A DNA stretch of 64,000 bases from Blastocatellia bacterium. Its GTDB lineage: Bacteria; Acidobacteriota; Blastocatellia; Chloracidobacteriales; Chloracidobacteriaceae. Of the stretch, positions 33,453 to 41,348 are shown in pieces. Where the stretch lies: NCBI GenBank assembly GCA_019695185.1, contig JAIBAN010000008.1, positions 1-64,000 of the forward strand, given 5' to 3'. The position numbers were made by a program, and so were the translations under genes. How positions within the stretch are numbered: position 1 is the first letter of the stretch; each line of letters opens with the position of its first letter. The notes beneath the pieces are model-generated. The model was given only the letters and a program-made list of their open reading frames with translations, searched no databases and was not told the origin of the DNA.

Positions 33453-33932
33453 TCAAGTGTTTTTATCCTGCCTCGGCTGCGGGCTGGCTGAGGCTGGCTG
33501 GTTGAGGAAAAACGGTTCAAAGGACTGGTTTGAAAGTCGCAACACATCTTCCAGCGAATAAGACAACAGCACTTTAAGAAAAGCGTTATGTGCTTCGGTT
33601 AAGACAGCGGGCAGACCGCAGACCGGGGTAATGGGGCATTGATTTCTTTTGGAGTCAAAGCATTCAACCAGGAAAAAATCAGGCTCGGTGGTTTGCACTA
33701 CCAGGCCCAGCGAAATCTCAGCCGGTGGTCGCCCCAAGGCCAAGCCGCCGGTGCGTCCGGGACGAACGTCCAGAAACCCATGTTTTCCCAATGTGAGGAC
33801 GACCTTAACCAAGTGATTTTTGGAAATACCGTAGGCTTCGCTGATTTCCTGAGTCGAAACCAACCGGTCAGGATGGGTTGCCAAGTAGAGCAAAACCCGT
33901 AATGAGTAATCGGTGTGGAGGGTCAGGCGCAC
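33453..33932 (-). CDS. nsrR: Rrf2-family regulator, NsrR-like
   Basis: 159 residues with a GTG start at 33932, giving MRLTLHTDYSLRVLLYLA. The winged helix is about 1-80 (STQEISEAYGISKNHLVKVV recognition region). Cys91, Cys99 and Cys105 are the iron-sulfur cluster ligands (ECFDSKRNQCPITPVC). NsrR senses nitric oxide through this cluster and derepresses NO-detoxifying genes. No NO-detoxification gene is adjacent; the nearest downstream gene on its strand is an aldo/keto reductase. The GTG has no ribosome site. It could sense redox state instead. Confidence 0.85.
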   Translation of the reverse strand: MRLTLHTDYSLRVLLYLATHPDRLVSTQEISEAYGISKNHLVKVVLTLGKHGFLDVRPGRTGGLALGRPPAEISLGLVVQTTEPDFFLVECFDSKRNQCPITPVCGLPAVLTEAHNAFLKVLLSYSLEDVLRLSNQSFEPFFLNQPASASPQPRQDKNT

Positions 33933-34070
33933 AATCTTTGTTCTTCACTTTAAGAGATTGTTGATGAGGGGCCAGGCACAGCCATAGTAAACCACCCTCC
34001 CATAGATTCCTATCTTTTTCCAGAAATGAGAGTGGTTTTCCCATGAAATCCACTTTGCCATAAAAAGTGC

Positions 34071-34105
34071 TTGTCAAAATCAACCTGCATGGGTAACATC
34101 GAATC
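34071..34105 (+). promoter_or_regulatory. Sigma-70-type promoter reaching a GTG start
   Basis: TTGTCA (34071-34076) and TAACAT (34094-34099) are spaced by exactly 17 bases. The expected start of transcription lies at or beside the GTG at 34106. The region between contains no Shine-Dalgarno. The downstream gene may therefore be leaderless, or start at the internal ATG 34168. Confidence 0.5.
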
Positions 34106-34720
34106 GTGGCTACCATTCATCCGCTCCGCTCACCCAAAAACGAACCACCAACCTTGCACGCCAGGGCCATGGATAACCTCAAGTTTATCCGTGAAACCAT
34201 GGAAAGCGCGGCGGCTTTTACGGCTGTTCCCGGTTGGGGTGGTGTCGCCATTGGCGGGACCGCCTTGGCGGCGGCAGTCATTGCCGGTCTTACCGCTGAT
34301 CCCAAATCACATTTGATCGTCTGGTTGATTGAAGCGCTGGTTGCCATTGTGATTGGAATTGTCACAATTTTCCTGAAAGCGCGCGCATGCAATGTGTCGC
34401 TGCTTTCGGTACCGAGTCGGAAGTTTGCCTTGAGTTTGTCCCCTCCTTTACTGGCAGGAGGCATTTTAACCGTTGAGTTGTTCCGCGCCGGACTGTACGA
34501 ATATTTTCCCGGCATCTGGTTGTTGCTGTATGGAACCGGCATCGTCACGGGCGGTGCCTATTCAGTTCGGATTGTCCCTTTGATGGGAATCTTTTTTATG
34601 GCGATGGGATCCGTCGCACTCTTTGCCCCTGCTGCCTGGGGAAACTGGTTCTTGGCTGCCGGATTCGGTTTTTTGCATATTCTTTTCGGCATTATCATTG
34701 CCAGAAAGCACGGTGGATAG
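34106..34720 (+). CDS. Membrane protein of unknown function
   Basis: 204 residues from GTG 34106. ATG 34168 (MDNLKFIRETMESAAAFTAV) is an alternative that gives a more typical N-terminus. Five or six hydrophobic helices are visible (VAIGGTALAAAVIAGLTA, LIVWLIEALVAIVIGIVTIF, PPLLAGGILTVELF, GIWLLLYGTGIVTGGAYSV, MGIFFMAMGSVALF, FLAAGFGFLHILFGIII). The next gene, a winged-helix regulator, starts one base after its stop region. From memory this pair recurs in Acidobacteriota; I infer a regulator-membrane-protein unit. Confidence 0.75.
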   Translation: MATIHPLRSPKNEPPTLHARAMDNLKFIRETMESAAAFTAVPGWGGVAIGGTALAAAVIAGLTADPKSHLIVWLIEALVAIVIGIVTIFLKARACNVSLLSVPSRKFALSLSPPLLAGGILTVELFRAGLYEYFPGIWLLLYGTGIVTGGAYSVRIVPLMGIFFMAMGSVALFAPAAWGNWFLAAGFGFLHILFGIIIARKHGG

Positions 34721-34721
34721 T

Positions 34722-35114
34722 ATGGCAAAACAGAACACGGTTTCACAGCCGCGCGACCCGGCACCGGCACCGGCCAAACCAAAGTTGACCGGCATTGTCG
34801 GCGCGTCATCTGAAGCCGCTCCGATGGAGCTTGACCGGTTGATTCATGAGCGACTGCGGCTGGGCATCGTCAGTGCGCTGGCGGTCAACGAAGCCCTCAC
34901 GTTTAACGACCTCAAAAAGATTCTCAATACAACCGACGGCAATTTGAGCGTGCATGCCCGCAAGCTTGAAGAAGCCGCCTATATTGAATGCACCAAGTCC
35001 TTTGATGGCCGGATTCCCAAAACCGAGTATCGGTTGACGGAATTGGGGCGCACCGCCTTGGAGCGCTATCTCAACCACATGGAAGCAATTATCCATGCCA
35101 CGCGCCCCCGTTAG
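34722..35114 (+). CDS. Winged-helix transcriptional regulator
   Basis: 130 residues from ATG 34722. An N-terminal Pro/Ala-rich tail (about 1-25) precedes a winged helix-turn-helix (about 30-125: LDRLIHERLRLGIVSALAV, LTFNDLKKILNTTDGNLSVH, then KTEYRLTELGRTALERYLNH). This is the 'winged helix DNA-binding domain' group related to ArsR/MarR, which binds as a dimer. No metal-binding cysteine motif is present. The start codon follows the stop of the membrane-protein gene by one base, so the two are co-transcribed. The regulatory signal is unknown. Confidence 0.85.
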   Translation: MAKQNTVSQPRDPAPAPAKPKLTGIVGASSEAAPMELDRLIHERLRLGIVSALAVNEALTFNDLKKILNTTDGNLSVHARKLEEAAYIECTKSFDGRIPKTEYRLTELGRTALERYLNHMEAIIHATRPR

Positions 35115-35148
35115 GGCGGAGTGGCAAATTTTTTTGGAGACTTACTTT

Positions 35149-35886
35149 ATGAAACAAAGCTCTTTGAATAACACAGAACTTGAAGGTTTGCATGTCGCCA
35201 TGATTATGGATGGAAACGGGCGCTGGGCGACGGCTCGCGGTCTGCCCCGGTTGGCCGGTCATCGGGCCGGAGTCAAAACTGTGCGGCGCATGGTTGAATC
35301 CTGTCCGGGGCTGGGTATCAAGGTTCTGACGCTTTATGCTTTTTCCTCAGACAATTGGAAACGCCCGGTTGAGGAGGTCACCGGATTGATGCGCATGTTT
35401 CGGATTTATCTCATGAAGGAAGCCAGGGAACTGGCCGAAAAAGGGGTCCGGCTGGAGGTCATTGGCCGGCGGGACCGCCTGCCGTTCCCGGTTCTGGAGG
35501 CCATCCAGCAGGCCGAAGCCGGAACCTGTCAGGGAACCCGGTTGCGGCTCCGGATTGCGGTGGATTATTCCTCTCGTGACGCCTTGCTGGCTGCCGCGAC
35601 CCGTTCTCGGATGGATGAGGTCCCGCTGACACGCCAGAGGTTTTCCGAATTGGTCGGGCAGGTCCATCACAGCACTTTCCCTGCCCCGGATGTGGATTTG
35701 CTGGTCCGCACCGGTGGCGAGCAACGGTTGAGCGATTTTTTGTTGTGGGAATGTGCCTACGCCGAGTTTGTTTTTTCCAAACGGATGTGGCCGGAATTTC
35801 AAATCGCAGACCTCGAAGCCGCCGTGTTTGATTTCCAGGCACGGGAACGCCGATTTGGCGCGGTTCCTCAAACCGCCGTGGGATAG
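35149..35886 (+). CDS. uppS: Isoprenyl transferase, undecaprenyl diphosphate synthase
   Basis: 245 residues from ATG 35149 with GGAG about 10 bases upstream. Signature MIMDGNGRWATARGLPRLAG (catalytic Asp and phosphate loop), LTLYAFSSDNWKRP, and DVDLLVRTGGEQRLSDFLLW with the family RTGGE...S-FLLWQ core. It makes the C55 lipid carrier for peptidoglycan and other envelope glycans. The overall length is normal for the family. It lies 34 bases downstream of the regulator and may be co-transcribed with it. Confidence 0.96.
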   Translation: MKQSSLNNTELEGLHVAMIMDGNGRWATARGLPRLAGHRAGVKTVRRMVESCPGLGIKVLTLYAFSSDNWKRPVEEVTGLMRMFRIYLMKEARELAEKGVRLEVIGRRDRLPFPVLEAIQQAEAGTCQGTRLRLRIAVDYSSRDALLAAATRSRMDEVPLTRQRFSELVGQVHHSTFPAPDVDLLVRTGGEQRLSDFLLWECAYAEFVFSKRMWPEFQIADLEAAVFDFQARERRFGAVPQTAVG

Positions 35887-35966
35887 GTTCCGGCTGCACC
35901 CGTATAAAGCCTGGGGGGACTCCGCGCCTCCTGACCTCCTCAATTCGATTTTGGAAGGATTGAATT

Positions 35967-37502
35967 ATGAGTGACAAAACCAAACTTGGTCTTTCGATTA
36001 TTGGAATCAGCTTTTTGATTGGTCTTTTCGGAGACACCCTGTTGCGCACCACTCCCTGGGGCTTGAACGTGCTCCTTTTCAGTATTGGATTTCTGGCTGC
36101 GGTTTTGGGGGTTACCCGGTTTTTCCGACATGCCGCACTGTATCGGGTTCAATGGCTGGCCTTGGCCATGCTGGTTTTTTCTTCCGGCATAGTGTGGCGG
36201 GATTCAAGTGTTTTGGCGGTCTTGAATGGAATGGCGTTGTTTGTGGCACTGGCCATGACCGTCCTTTCCACCCAATTTGGCCAAGTGAAAATAGCCGGTC
36301 TGATTCATTACCTGCTGGGTGTGATTTGTACCGGGCTGTTCAGTTTTTTTATGCCCCTGTTTTTGTTGGTGCAGGACATTGAATGGGGGACGCTTCCGCG
36401 TACCCGCTGGTCCAGTCAAATGGCTGGCATCGTGCGCGGGGTCATCTTTGCCGTGCCGTTGCTGGTGGTTTTCGGTGCCTTGTTCGTAGCCGCAGATGCG
36501 GTTTTTGAAGGCATGGTCAAACGGGTTTTCAACCTCAACGTGGAGTGGCTGGTGGTTCATGTGATTTGTACGGGAATGTTTACCTGGCTGGCGATGGGGT
36601 TGATTCGGAGCATGCTTGTTTCCGAACAGGGGTTCCGGTTTGAAGCCAATGCGCCGGGATTTGTGCAAATCTCAATTTTTGAAATCGGAACCGTGTTGAC
36701 TTTATTAAATGCGTTGTTTTTGACCTTTGTCGTGATTCAAATTCGTTATTTGTTTGGAGGTACGGCCCGCGTTTTGGCAACCAATGGGTTGGTTTTTTCC
36801 GAATATGCCCGGCGAGGTTTTTTTGAGCTGGTGGTGGTGGCCATGCTCGTGTTGCCGCTCCTCTTGCTGGCACATTGGCTGTTGAAAAAGGAAAACCCCG
36901 CCCATGAACGCATGTTCCGGATTCTGGCTGGAATCAAGCTGTGTCTTTTGGGGGTGATTATGGTTTCTGCCCTCCAACGGATGCGCATCTACCAATTTGA
37001 GTACGGCCAAACTCAACTGCGTTTTTACACAACCGCCTTTATGTGCTGGCTGGGAGTTGTTTGTGTGCTTTTTGCGGTTACGGTGTTGCGTGGGAGGCGG
37101 GAACAGTTTGCTTATTTTGCAGTCCTTTCGGCCTTTATCGCCATTGCCGGTTTGAATGTGCTCAATCCTGATGCGCGCATTGTGACTGCCAACATTGAAC
37201 GCATTGCCAAGGGCAAACGGTTTGACGCCTGGTATGCTGCCAATCTGAGTGCTGATGCGGTCCCGGCTTTAGCTTCCGCCCTCCAACAATATGGCCCGAA
37301 TGAGCGAAAAACCGTGGCCCGGCGGCTTTTGGAACGCTGGCCGGCATCTGCTTCGCCCGACTGGCGGACCTGGAACGTTTCCCGGCAACAGGCTTTGAGA
37401 ACCGTCTGGGCCAACTATCAAATGTTGGAAGCAAATGGTGAAGTCCAAGTGACCCAACCTTCCGTTGTTGTTCCACTTGAAGGCGAAACACAGCCCCGTT
37501 AA
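35967..37502 (+). CDS. DUF4173/DUF4153-type multi-pass membrane protein
   Basis: 511 residues with about 11-12 membrane helices (LGLSIIGISFLIGLFGDTLL, GLNVLLFSIGFLAAVLGV, AVLNGMALFVALAMTVL, and later ones such as LCLLGVIMVSAL). The layout and the loop LRMRIYQFEYGQTQLRF-like segment (ALQRMRIYQFEYGQTQLRF) fit the DUF4173 family. The C-terminal 90 residues are soluble (NIERIAKGKRFDAWYAANLS). The start is supported by GGAAGGA 7 bases upstream. Function unknown. Confidence 0.8.
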   Translation: MSDKTKLGLSIIGISFLIGLFGDTLLRTTPWGLNVLLFSIGFLAAVLGVTRFFRHAALYRVQWLALAMLVFSSGIVWRDSSVLAVLNGMALFVALAMTVLSTQFGQVKIAGLIHYLLGVICTGLFSFFMPLFLLVQDIEWGTLPRTRWSSQMAGIVRGVIFAVPLLVVFGALFVAADAVFEGMVKRVFNLNVEWLVVHVICTGMFTWLAMGLIRSMLVSEQGFRFEANAPGFVQISIFEIGTVLTLLNALFLTFVVIQIRYLFGGTARVLATNGLVFSEYARRGFFELVVVAMLVLPLLLLAHWLLKKENPAHERMFRILAGIKLCLLGVIMVSALQRMRIYQFEYGQTQLRFYTTAFMCWLGVVCVLFAVTVLRGRREQFAYFAVLSAFIAIAGLNVLNPDARIVTANIERIAKGKRFDAWYAANLSADAVPALASALQQYGPNERKTVARRLLERWPASASPDWRTWNVSRQQALRTVWANYQMLEANGEVQVTQPSVVVPLEGETQPR

Positions 37503-37645
37503 TTTCATCCACTGATGTGTGGGGCTCAGGCCACCGCCCAGGCTTGAGCCCCAAACTGTCTGGACGCCACCCCCCTGTTTCCGTACAATCGCCCTTCCCA
37601 AAAATCCGACTTGCTCCATCCTTCACTTTCAAAGGATTCCATCCC

Positions 37646-40273
37646 ATGATTTCCTCCGCGCTTACGGATCGCTCAAAACAGGCGATCTTTTACGGAATCG
37701 GCTTGATTTGTCTGGCTTCGTTGTTGTTTGAACTAACCCTGACCCGCATTTTTTCGGTGGTGATGTATTACCATTTTGCCTTCATGGTGATTTCGCTGGC
37801 CATGTTTGGGTTTGGGGTCAGCGGTTTGTTGGCCTACCTGAAACCAAACTGGTTTCCCCTTGAACGGCTGGGAAAAAGGCTGTGGTTTCACAGCGTCTGC
37901 TTCTCTGTGACGATCATTTTAAGCCTGCTGATTGTTTTGCAGGCACAGGTTGATTTGTCTTTCAAACAGGAAAACATCATCAAACTGGTCGTCATTTATT
38001 TGGTGGCGGCCATTCCGTTTTTCTTTGTTGGGGTTTGTGTCTCGATTGCCATGACCCACCTCAGCGATGTGATTGGGAAACTGTATTTTTACGACCTGCT
38101 GGGCGCTAGTCTGGGTTGTGTGGTGGCCATTCCGGTGATGAATGTGCTGGGGGGGCCTGGTGCGGTTTTGGTTGCAGCTTTGATGGCGGCTCTGGGGGCG
38201 TTGTGCTTTGCCAACGTGGCCCGCGAAGAAATGCGATTGATTGGTTCCCCAACCAATGCCCAATCCAACCCCTTTGTGATTGGGACCGGGCTGCTGCTGG
38301 TCTGTTTCGGTTTGATTTTGTTGGGCAGTGGATTTTCGACTCTGGGCGGTTCCTATCTGGCCAAAGGGCAGTACAGCAGTTGGGCTGTCATGACGTTTCT
38401 GATTGGGTTGGTTTTGACTGTCAGCGGTTCGCAGCCGCGTGGCCGGCGGTACAAACTGCTGCCCTTGACTCTGGCTGGTGTGATGGTGGTGGCTGCTTTG
38501 GTCAATCTCAAGGTCGAGTTCATCAGAGTCATTTTCAGCAAAGGTCATCAGGAGCAGAACATCGTCTTCTCTGAATGGAACTCGTTTTCCCGGATTTCAG
38601 TCGAGGCTGACCCCGGCGGTTCGCACACCATGCGGATTGACGCCGATGCCGCCACGCATGTGGTGCGCACCAGCGGCAAAATTGTGGACGACAAACCGTT
38701 CCGGCAGGGGATTTCCGGCGCAGCGTATCATTTGCGCGAAGGGGTGGAAAACGTGTTGGTCATTGGTCCCGGAGGCGGTTGGGATATTGCCACTGCCGTG
38801 GCCCATCACGCTAAAAACGTGACTGCCTGCGAAATCAATCCCATCATCGTCAACAGCGTGATGAAAGGGCAATTTAAGGAATATTCGGGCGGTCTGTATG
38901 AATTCCCGAACGTGCATGTCCATGTTGGCGAGGGCCGTTCGTTCGTGCGCAACAGCAATCAGAAATTTGACATTATCCAGGCCACGCTGGTGGATACCTG
39001 GGCTGCCACAGCCGGCGGGGCGCTTTCGCTGACGGAAAACAACCTGTACACGGTCGAAGCCTTTGAAGATTACCTGAACCATCTTTCCGACACGGGCATG
39101 ATTACCATGACCCGCTGGCTGATTGATACGGACCAGCAAAACCTGCGGCTGGTTTCACTGGGTCTGGAAGCCCTTTCCCGCCTGAAGGCAACCAACCCCG
39201 AAGGCCATTTCATGCTGGTTGCATCGGGCAAGGGGCTGGAAGCCACTAATCAGCGGATTTGCACCTTTTTGCTCAAGCGGACCCCTTTTACCGAAGCTGA
39301 AATTCATCAGATGGAAGCCGATTGCGCCAAAAACGAATACAGCATCCTGTATTCACCCTTGGCCAAGATGGACAACTCGTTCACCAAACTGATAACGGCC
39401 AAAGACCGGGCGGCTTTTTATCAGGATTACCGCTACGACATCACGCCGACCTTTGACAACAAGCCGTTTTTCTTTTTTACCCTGAAACCCAAGGATTTCC
39501 TCAACGCTTTCAGCGGTGATTATGAAATGATGAAAAACAATGCCGGACTGCTGGCCCTGGTCAGCCTGCTGGGCATTGTGTTTGTTTTGAGCAGCCTGTT
39601 TATTATTGTACCGCTGGTGCTGTTCAAACGGGATGCGCTCCGGACGGATACCTTTAACCGGGTGCGGGTGGTGCTTTATTTTGCGGCCTTGGGGATTGGA
39701 TTTATGGCCATTGAAATGGCCTTGTTGCAAAAGTTTGTCTTTTTCCTGGGCCACCCGGTCTACGCGCTGGCGGTGGTGCTCTTTTCCATTCTGCTCTTTA
39801 GCAGTTTGGGCAGCAATTACACCGAACGGGTTGCCGCCGACACGGCTCCCTCCTTTCTGCAAAAGCTGGTTGGCGTGCTTTGTGTGCTGACCGTGGTGTA
39901 TTTGTTCCTGCTGCCGACCCTGCTTTACACCTTTGTCGGATTGGCGGTTCCACTCAAAATCGTGATTTCCATCGCTTTGCTTTCGCCGATTGCTTTCCTG
40001 ATGGGAATGCCGTTGCCGCTTGGGATTAAAACCATTCGGCAAAGGGCAGCGGAAATGATTCCCTGGGGCTGGGGCGTCAACGGAGCCATGTCGGTTCTTG
40101 GCTCGGTGCTGGCCGTTACGCTGGCGGTCAATTTGGGATATAACGCCCTCCTGGTTTTTGGCGCGGGAGTCTATGTTTTGGCGGCTATCACGTTGCCGGG
40201 GAAACTGGGTTCCGTTTCCGCTCCGGAACGTGAAACTGCCGTGGAAATTGAGGCTCAGGCCCAGCCCTCCTAA
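37646..40273 (+). CDS. Spermidine synthase-like protein fused to two membrane regions
   Basis: 875 residues from ATG 37646 (AAAGGA upstream). The N-terminal third has about eight membrane helices (GIGLICLASLLFELTLTRIF, FAFMVISLAMFGFGVSGLLA). A soluble middle (about 310-600) is a spermidine-synthase-type Rossmann domain: VLVIGPGGGWDIATAVAH, TACEINPIIVNSV, FDIIQATLVDTWAATAGGAL. The C-terminal part returns to the membrane (about 630-860). The SAM-binding GPGGG core is intact, but a polyamine-binding site cannot be confirmed. Membrane-embedded homologues of this type have no established substrate. A CTCTGCG repeat follows. Confidence 0.85.
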   Translation: MISSALTDRSKQAIFYGIGLICLASLLFELTLTRIFSVVMYYHFAFMVISLAMFGFGVSGLLAYLKPNWFPLERLGKRLWFHSVCFSVTIILSLLIVLQAQVDLSFKQENIIKLVVIYLVAAIPFFFVGVCVSIAMTHLSDVIGKLYFYDLLGASLGCVVAIPVMNVLGGPGAVLVAALMAALGALCFANVAREEMRLIGSPTNAQSNPFVIGTGLLLVCFGLILLGSGFSTLGGSYLAKGQYSSWAVMTFLIGLVLTVSGSQPRGRRYKLLPLTLAGVMVVAALVNLKVEFIRVIFSKGHQEQNIVFSEWNSFSRISVEADPGGSHTMRIDADAATHVVRTSGKIVDDKPFRQGISGAAYHLREGVENVLVIGPGGGWDIATAVAHHAKNVTACEINPIIVNSVMKGQFKEYSGGLYEFPNVHVHVGEGRSFVRNSNQKFDIIQATLVDTWAATAGGALSLTENNLYTVEAFEDYLNHLSDTGMITMTRWLIDTDQQNLRLVSLGLEALSRLKATNPEGHFMLVASGKGLEATNQRICTFLLKRTPFTEAEIHQMEADCAKNEYSILYSPLAKMDNSFTKLITAKDRAAFYQDYRYDITPTFDNKPFFFFTLKPKDFLNAFSGDYEMMKNNAGLLALVSLLGIVFVLSSLFIIVPLVLFKRDALRTDTFNRVRVVLYFAALGIGFMAIEMALLQKFVFFLGHPVYALAVVLFSILLFSSLGSNYTERVAADTAPSFLQKLVGVLCVLTVVYLFLLPTLLYTFVGLAVPLKIVISIALLSPIAFLMGMPLPLGIKTIRQRAAEMIPWGWGVNGAMSVLGSVLAVTLAVNLGYNALLVFGAGVYVLAAITLPGKLGSVSAPERETAVEIEAQAQPS

Positions 40274-40295
40274 ATCAAAAAAATCAACTCTTTTT

Positions 40296-40385
40296 ACCGC
40301 AGAGGCGCAGAGTTTTCGCAGAGTTTTCGCAGAGTTTTTTGTATTTCTCTTGGTATCCTCTGCGCCTTCTCTGCGCCTCTGCGGT
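40296..40385. repeat. 17-bp inverted repeat CTCTGCGCCTCTGCGGT
   Basis: ACCGCAGAGGCGCAGAG (40296-40312) and CTCTGCGCCTCTGCGGT (40369-40385) are perfect inverses. The space between contains a direct repeat of GCAGAGTTTTC (about 40307-40338). It lies between convergent genes ending at 40273 and 40406 and can serve both as a terminator. A degenerate relative is at 11332-11394. Confidence 0.92.
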
Positions 40386-40405
40386 GAAAGAAAAAATATT
40401 CTGGA

Positions 40406-41230
40406 CTAAACCTTGGTTGAATGTGACGCTTGCAGGCTGGTTAAAAACTCCAGAATTGCGGTGGTGACGGCTTCAGGTTCCTCAAGCGTGGAGGTATGAC
40501 CTGCTCCGGGAATGATTTTTAACTGCGCACCGGGAATACGCGCCTGCATGCGCCCTGATTTGGCGGGAACTGTGGCTGTATCCTGGTCTCCGACGATAAT
40601 CAGCGTGGGGGCCGCGATACGGTCCAGCCGGTCATACACGCCAGTTCGGTTGATAACCCCGTTGACTGCCCGCGAAATGCCAATCCGGTGGTTGGCAATC
40701 ATCCGTTCCCGCAACTCCCGCCGCAGTTCAGAACGGTTTGGGTCCGTCAGAAATTTCTGCCCAAACATAATCGGCATGACCTGACCAGCCACCCACCGGA
40801 AGCCAAACCAGCGCACGATAAAATTCAGAAACCGATAGCGGCCGATGTTTTCCTGGGGTTCCGGGTCCGCTGAGGTCTCCAGCAGAATAATGGATTTCAC
40901 CAGGTGGGGATGTTCAATTCCAAGGCGCATGGCGACAAACCCGCCCATGGAAAGTCCGGCAACGTGACAGGGGGCACACTTGAGTGTTTCAATCAGGGCC
41001 TTGGCATCCAATGCCAGTGTTTCTATGTCATAACCCGTTTCGGTGACCTGACTTTTGCCCTGTCCGCGAAAATCAAAGGTAATGCAGCGGTAACGGTCTT
41101 TCAGGGTTGCCACCTGGGGCGCAAACATCTGACCGCTCCACAAAAGGCCATGCGCAAAAACAATGGTTTCCGGCCCCGTTCCCTGTTTCTCATAATAAAT
41201 GTCCGCTCCGTTGACGTTGACATAAGGCAT
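40406..41230 (-). CDS. Alpha/beta-hydrolase
   Basis: 274 residues from ATG 41230 (a TTG nine codons earlier is possible). The fold is complete: VNGADIYYEKQGTG, then oxyanion segment FAHGLLWSGQMF, nucleophile elbow GLSMGG, acid VGDQDTATVP and catalytic His in GAGHTSTLEEP. It lacks a signal peptide, so it is probably cytosolic. The family includes carboxylesterases, 3-oxoadipate enol-lactonases and haloperoxidases; specificity unknown. It stands alone. Confidence 0.9.
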   Translation of the reverse strand: MPYVNVNGADIYYEKQGTGPETIVFAHGLLWSGQMFAPQVATLKDRYRCITFDFRGQGKSQVTETGYDIETLALDAKALIETLKCAPCHVAGLSMGGFVAMRLGIEHPHLVKSIILLETSADPEPQENIGRYRFLNFIVRWFGFRWVAGQVMPIMFGQKFLTDPNRSELRRELRERMIANHRIGISRAVNGVINRTGVYDRLDRIAAPTLIIVGDQDTATVPAKSGRMQARIPGAQLKIIPGAGHTSTLEEPEAVTTAILEFLTSLQASHSTKV

Positions 41231-41348
41231 AAATCTGAAATCAACCTTCCGCTTCAAAAATCAATCACCTGCAAGGTCCACAAGATACACGAAAATCAAA
41301 TCAGTTCGGGCACTTTGTGGAATTCGCAGGTGAACAGCGGTGTTTATT

